The translations under genes were made by a program, and so were the position numbers. 24,347 nt of DNA from Actinomyces sp. (GTDB taxonomy: Bacteria; Actinomycetota; Actinomycetes; Actinomycetales; Actinomycetaceae): positions 1-24,347 of the forward strand of contig DUQT01000049.1 in assembly GCA_012837655.1 (NCBI GenBank), given 5' to 3'. The notes beneath the pieces are model-generated. The model did no database searches, was not told the origin of the DNA, and worked only from the letters and a program-made list of their open reading frames with translations. Shown in pieces: positions 22,349 through 24,347 of this stretch (positions within the stretch are counted from its first letter, which is position 1; each line of letters starts with the position of its first letter).

Positions 22349-23767
22349 ATGGCTAGTAACGATGCCGGTACGAAAGTCAGTCAAAACGTACCTGTTTGGC
22401 TTTCAAAGACTTTTGTCGACGCGGTCCGAGGTTGCGGCTCCCCCGCTACCCCGGAGCAGATCGATGCGAAGGCACAATCCCTGTTGGATTATTGGTGTGC
22501 CTCCACTCGCCCCTACCATAATGCGGGTTATTTGGCGCGCGTGATTGCCGCAATCGATGAACTTTCTGAAGTTTCGCACAGCCCCGACCTGTTGCGCGCG
22601 GCGATTTGGTACATCGGGATGATCCCTCCCGACGCGATCTTGTTGGATTCGCCAGAACCGTCAAAGTTCCGCGACTCCTGCCCTGAACGCATTTCTGAGT
22701 CGCTCCAATCCCTTGGGGTTGATCACGAAGTAGCCGGGCGCGCGTGCGACCTCCTGTCTTGCGTGGCTCGGCACGTAGCCCCGTTGGCGGACGTGGACGC
22801 GAGCGCGCTGGTTGACGCCTCAATGTGCGACCTGGCCTCTACACCGCAGGAATATAAGAAGTATCGCCAGGCTTTGCGAGAAGAATACTCGCACCTTTCC
22901 ACACTGCAGTACCAGATAGCGCGACGCCGCTACATCAAAACCCTGCTGGGGCGGCCTTCCATTTACTTTTCGCCGGGCGCCGCGGACTGGGAACCCCTCG
23001 CACGTCAGAACCTTGAAGCCGAACTGGCAAACATTGAAGCATCCATTCGCAAAGTGGACCCGTCAATTTTGGACGACGAGGACGCGGCTAGAACGGTCGC
23101 ACAGGACACGCCTCCTCCCGCGACCTCACTGATCATCAAGAAAGTCGGAGCTAAGCCCGACAACGAACGCACTGCGGACAAGGAATTATTGAAACCACAG
23201 GCCGAATCTGCCCGTTCGGCGGTCAATAAGGATGTAGCTGAATCTGCGCCGCAGCGCCTAGAGCCTGCCGGTGAAACTGACCGACCAAGCCCCCTGACTA
23301 CTCCAGATTCTGCGCTTACTGCGGATTCTGCTCTGGCGAAAGACTCCGCGCGACCTGCAGATTACGAGTTGGACGCTGATTCTGCACCGTCAGCCCCGTC
23401 TCCAGCGCGATCCCCGCTGGATATTCCGATGACAGATGATTCCGGAGCTTCAACACTTGAAGCTGAGCCCGAATTCCTGGCTCCACTTCCGAAGGAACCA
23501 GCACATCGGATGACGGCAAAAGAGCAGGCTCGTGAGGCCGCTAGGAAAGCTAAGGCGGAGAAAGCTAAGGCTGAACAAGCCGGAACAACTGGGTCTGGAA
23601 CACCCGCAACGACTGAGACCACCAAGGACGAGCCCCGAACAGTCTCGGGACGACCTGGGGATAATGAGAAGGACGGGCCCGAATCTCACACTACTTCTGC
23701 GCGGCCCGCAAAGATTGAAACTGACAAGATCTCAGACCCATCCACAGGTGATCCCTCACGCGAGTAA
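22349..23767 (+). CDS. Degenerate COG4339-like HD-domain protein with disordered tail
   Basis: This 472-residue cytoplasmic protein has two parts. Residues 15-230 follow the pattern I recall for the COG4339 HD-superfamily phosphohydrolases: LLDYWCASTRPYHN (45-58), AAIWYIGMIPPDAI (84-97), LSCVARHVAP (136-145), DASMCDLASTPQEYKKYRQA (156-175), LREEYSHL, RPSIYFSP and ARQNLEAELANI. The HD pair expected in the WFHD segment is replaced by Ile89-Gly90, and other metal-ligand positions look altered although His57 and His142 remain, so it is probably not a normal metal-dependent hydrolase. Residues 240-472 are low complexity, with ADSA-type repeats (about 318-350) and a Lys/Ala/Glu helix (391-410). The start is ATG at 22349. 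The family call is from remembered patterns, not a search. Confidence 0.72.
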   Translation: MASNDAGTKVSQNVPVWLSKTFVDAVRGCGSPATPEQIDAKAQSLLDYWCASTRPYHNAGYLARVIAAIDELSEVSHSPDLLRAAIWYIGMIPPDAILLDSPEPSKFRDSCPERISESLQSLGVDHEVAGRACDLLSCVARHVAPLADVDASALVDASMCDLASTPQEYKKYRQALREEYSHLSTLQYQIARRRYIKTLLGRPSIYFSPGAADWEPLARQNLEAELANIEASIRKVDPSILDDEDAARTVAQDTPPPATSLIIKKVGAKPDNERTADKELLKPQAESARSAVNKDVAESAPQRLEPAGETDRPSPLTTPDSALTADSALAKDSARPADYELDADSAPSAPSPARSPLDIPMTDDSGASTLEAEPEFLAPLPKEPAHRMTAKEQAREAARKAKAEKAKAEQAGTTGSGTPATTETTKDEPRTVSGRPGDNEKDGPESHTTSARPAKIETDKISDPSTGDPSRE

Positions 23768-23852
23768 TACACAGCCGAACTGGTGTCTACGGCGCTGAGT
23801 TTGCGGCCACGGAAAACTAAAGACATCCACCTTGAAAACGAAAGGAAAAGGG

Positions 23853-24143
23853 ATGTCAGTTTTTCATGTAGATCCAGCTGAAGTCGCTAGGTGCTCCGCG
23901 ATGGTAAGGGCCAGCGCTGAAACTCTGCGAGCAGAGGTGCAAGCCATGATGGCACACATTTCGGCTCTGGAAGCCTCCTGGTCCGGTGTCGCTTCCAACC
24001 AGTTCAACAGCGTCGCCGTCCAATGGCGGGCAACGCAAGCACACGTCGAACAATCACTCGATGACATTGGCGCACAACTCGCCATCGCAGCCACCACCTA
24101 CGCCGACGCGGAAGCCCAGTCCAGCGCCCTGTTTGCCAGGTAG
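23853..24143 (+). CDS. WXG100 (ESAT-6-like) secreted protein
   Basis: This 96-residue helical-hairpin protein is of the typical WXG100 size. Trp43-Ser44-Gly45 in EASWSGVAS forms the turn between two amphipathic helices (about 8-40 and 48-90), and YADAE (Tyr83 to Glu87) near the end fits the YxxxD/E type VII secretion signal. Such proteins leave the cell as dimers through a type VII system. I chose the ATG at 23853, with AAAGGA about seven bases upstream, over an in-frame TTG at 23832 that would add seven residues. No EccC-like ATPase or partner WXG gene is visible before the window ends 204 bases later. Confidence 0.9.
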   Translation: MSVFHVDPAEVARCSAMVRASAETLRAEVQAMMAHISALEASWSGVASNQFNSVAVQWRATQAHVEQSLDDIGAQLAIAATTYADAEAQSSALFAR

Positions 24144-24260
24144 CGACACTTAGGCGTCGAGTCAGATCGGACCTGGTGAGTGGAACCAAACTGCCACACT
24201 GGGCGCGTTCGTACACCGGCGCTGCAACTTGTTGGAATATCGGCCCAGTAAGCGGGTCAA

Positions 24261-24331
24261 ATCGGTGTCCGAGGTCTATAGGCAGATCGGTTTCCGAAGT
24301 CTAAAAGCAATTCGGTTTCAATACTTCTAGG
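24261..24331 (+). repeat. Three ~24-bp imperfect direct repeats
   Basis: Units start at 24261, 24286 and 24310: ATCGGTGTCCGAGGTCTA, ATCGGTTTCCGAAGTCTA and ATTCGGTTTCAATACTTCTA, each ending in an A/G-rich spacer. Units 1 and 2 match well and unit 3 is weaker. A related AGATCGGACCTGG occurs at about 24164. The array is close to the window edge and may continue. It holds no open reading frame that I would call a gene. Confidence 0.6.
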
Positions 24332-24347
24332 TACACGAAAGCGGGCC

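Overview
The window looks like chromosomal DNA of a mid-GC actinobacterium, most likely near the Actinomycetaceae. This is inferred from a WXG100/ESAT-6-like gene, frequent GTG starts with GTGA/ATGA overlaps, a TrcR/TrcS-like two-component pair, and an actinobacterial gene order of two PH-domain membrane proteins, a DUF2520 Rossmann protein, panC, panD and lysS. The species cannot be fixed from the sequence alone.

Positions 1-6.9 kb hold an accessory carbohydrate or polyol module. On the minus strand an FGGY kinase overlaps, by GTGA, the first 27 codons of a gene that leaves the window and may be a 2-hydroxyacid dehydrogenase. Divergently on the plus strand runs a DeoR regulator, a second FGGY kinase, an aldo/keto reductase, an LsrF/DhnA-type class I aldolase and a zinc alcohol dehydrogenase. 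A long GC hairpin closes this operon. The inferred logic is polyol oxidation, ketose phosphorylation, Schiff-base aldol cleavage and aldehyde reduction. The substrate is unknown and no transporter is visible. By eye this block is slightly less GC-rich than the rest.

Positions 6.9-10.9 kb hold a third FGGY kinase (xylulokinase-like) preceded by an SDR protein that lacks the catalytic Tyr and Lys, both on the minus strand, and a divergent MFS transporter. The 3' end of the transporter gene, stop codon included, is echoed in tandem copies downstream.

Positions 10.9-19.6 kb are a housekeeping block on the minus strand, read from high to low coordinates: a small PH-domain protein with a Pro/Gln-rich tail, a three-PH-domain protein, DUF2520 protein, panC, panD, lysS, then the potassium channel pair ktrB and ktrA. 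Spacing suggests one or a few transcripts. panB is not in the window.

Positions 19.8-24.3 kb run on the plus strand: an OmpR-family response regulator and its histidine kinase (ATGA overlap), a 300-bp gap filled by four imperfect repeats arranged as two 68-bp units, a degenerate COG4339-like HD-domain protein with a long disordered tail, an orphan WXG100 protein, and a terminal run of three short direct repeats.

The most unusual items are the HD-family protein that has lost its HD motif, the repeat arrays at three places, and the three-kinase sugar module of unknown substrate. None of these proves a new system.
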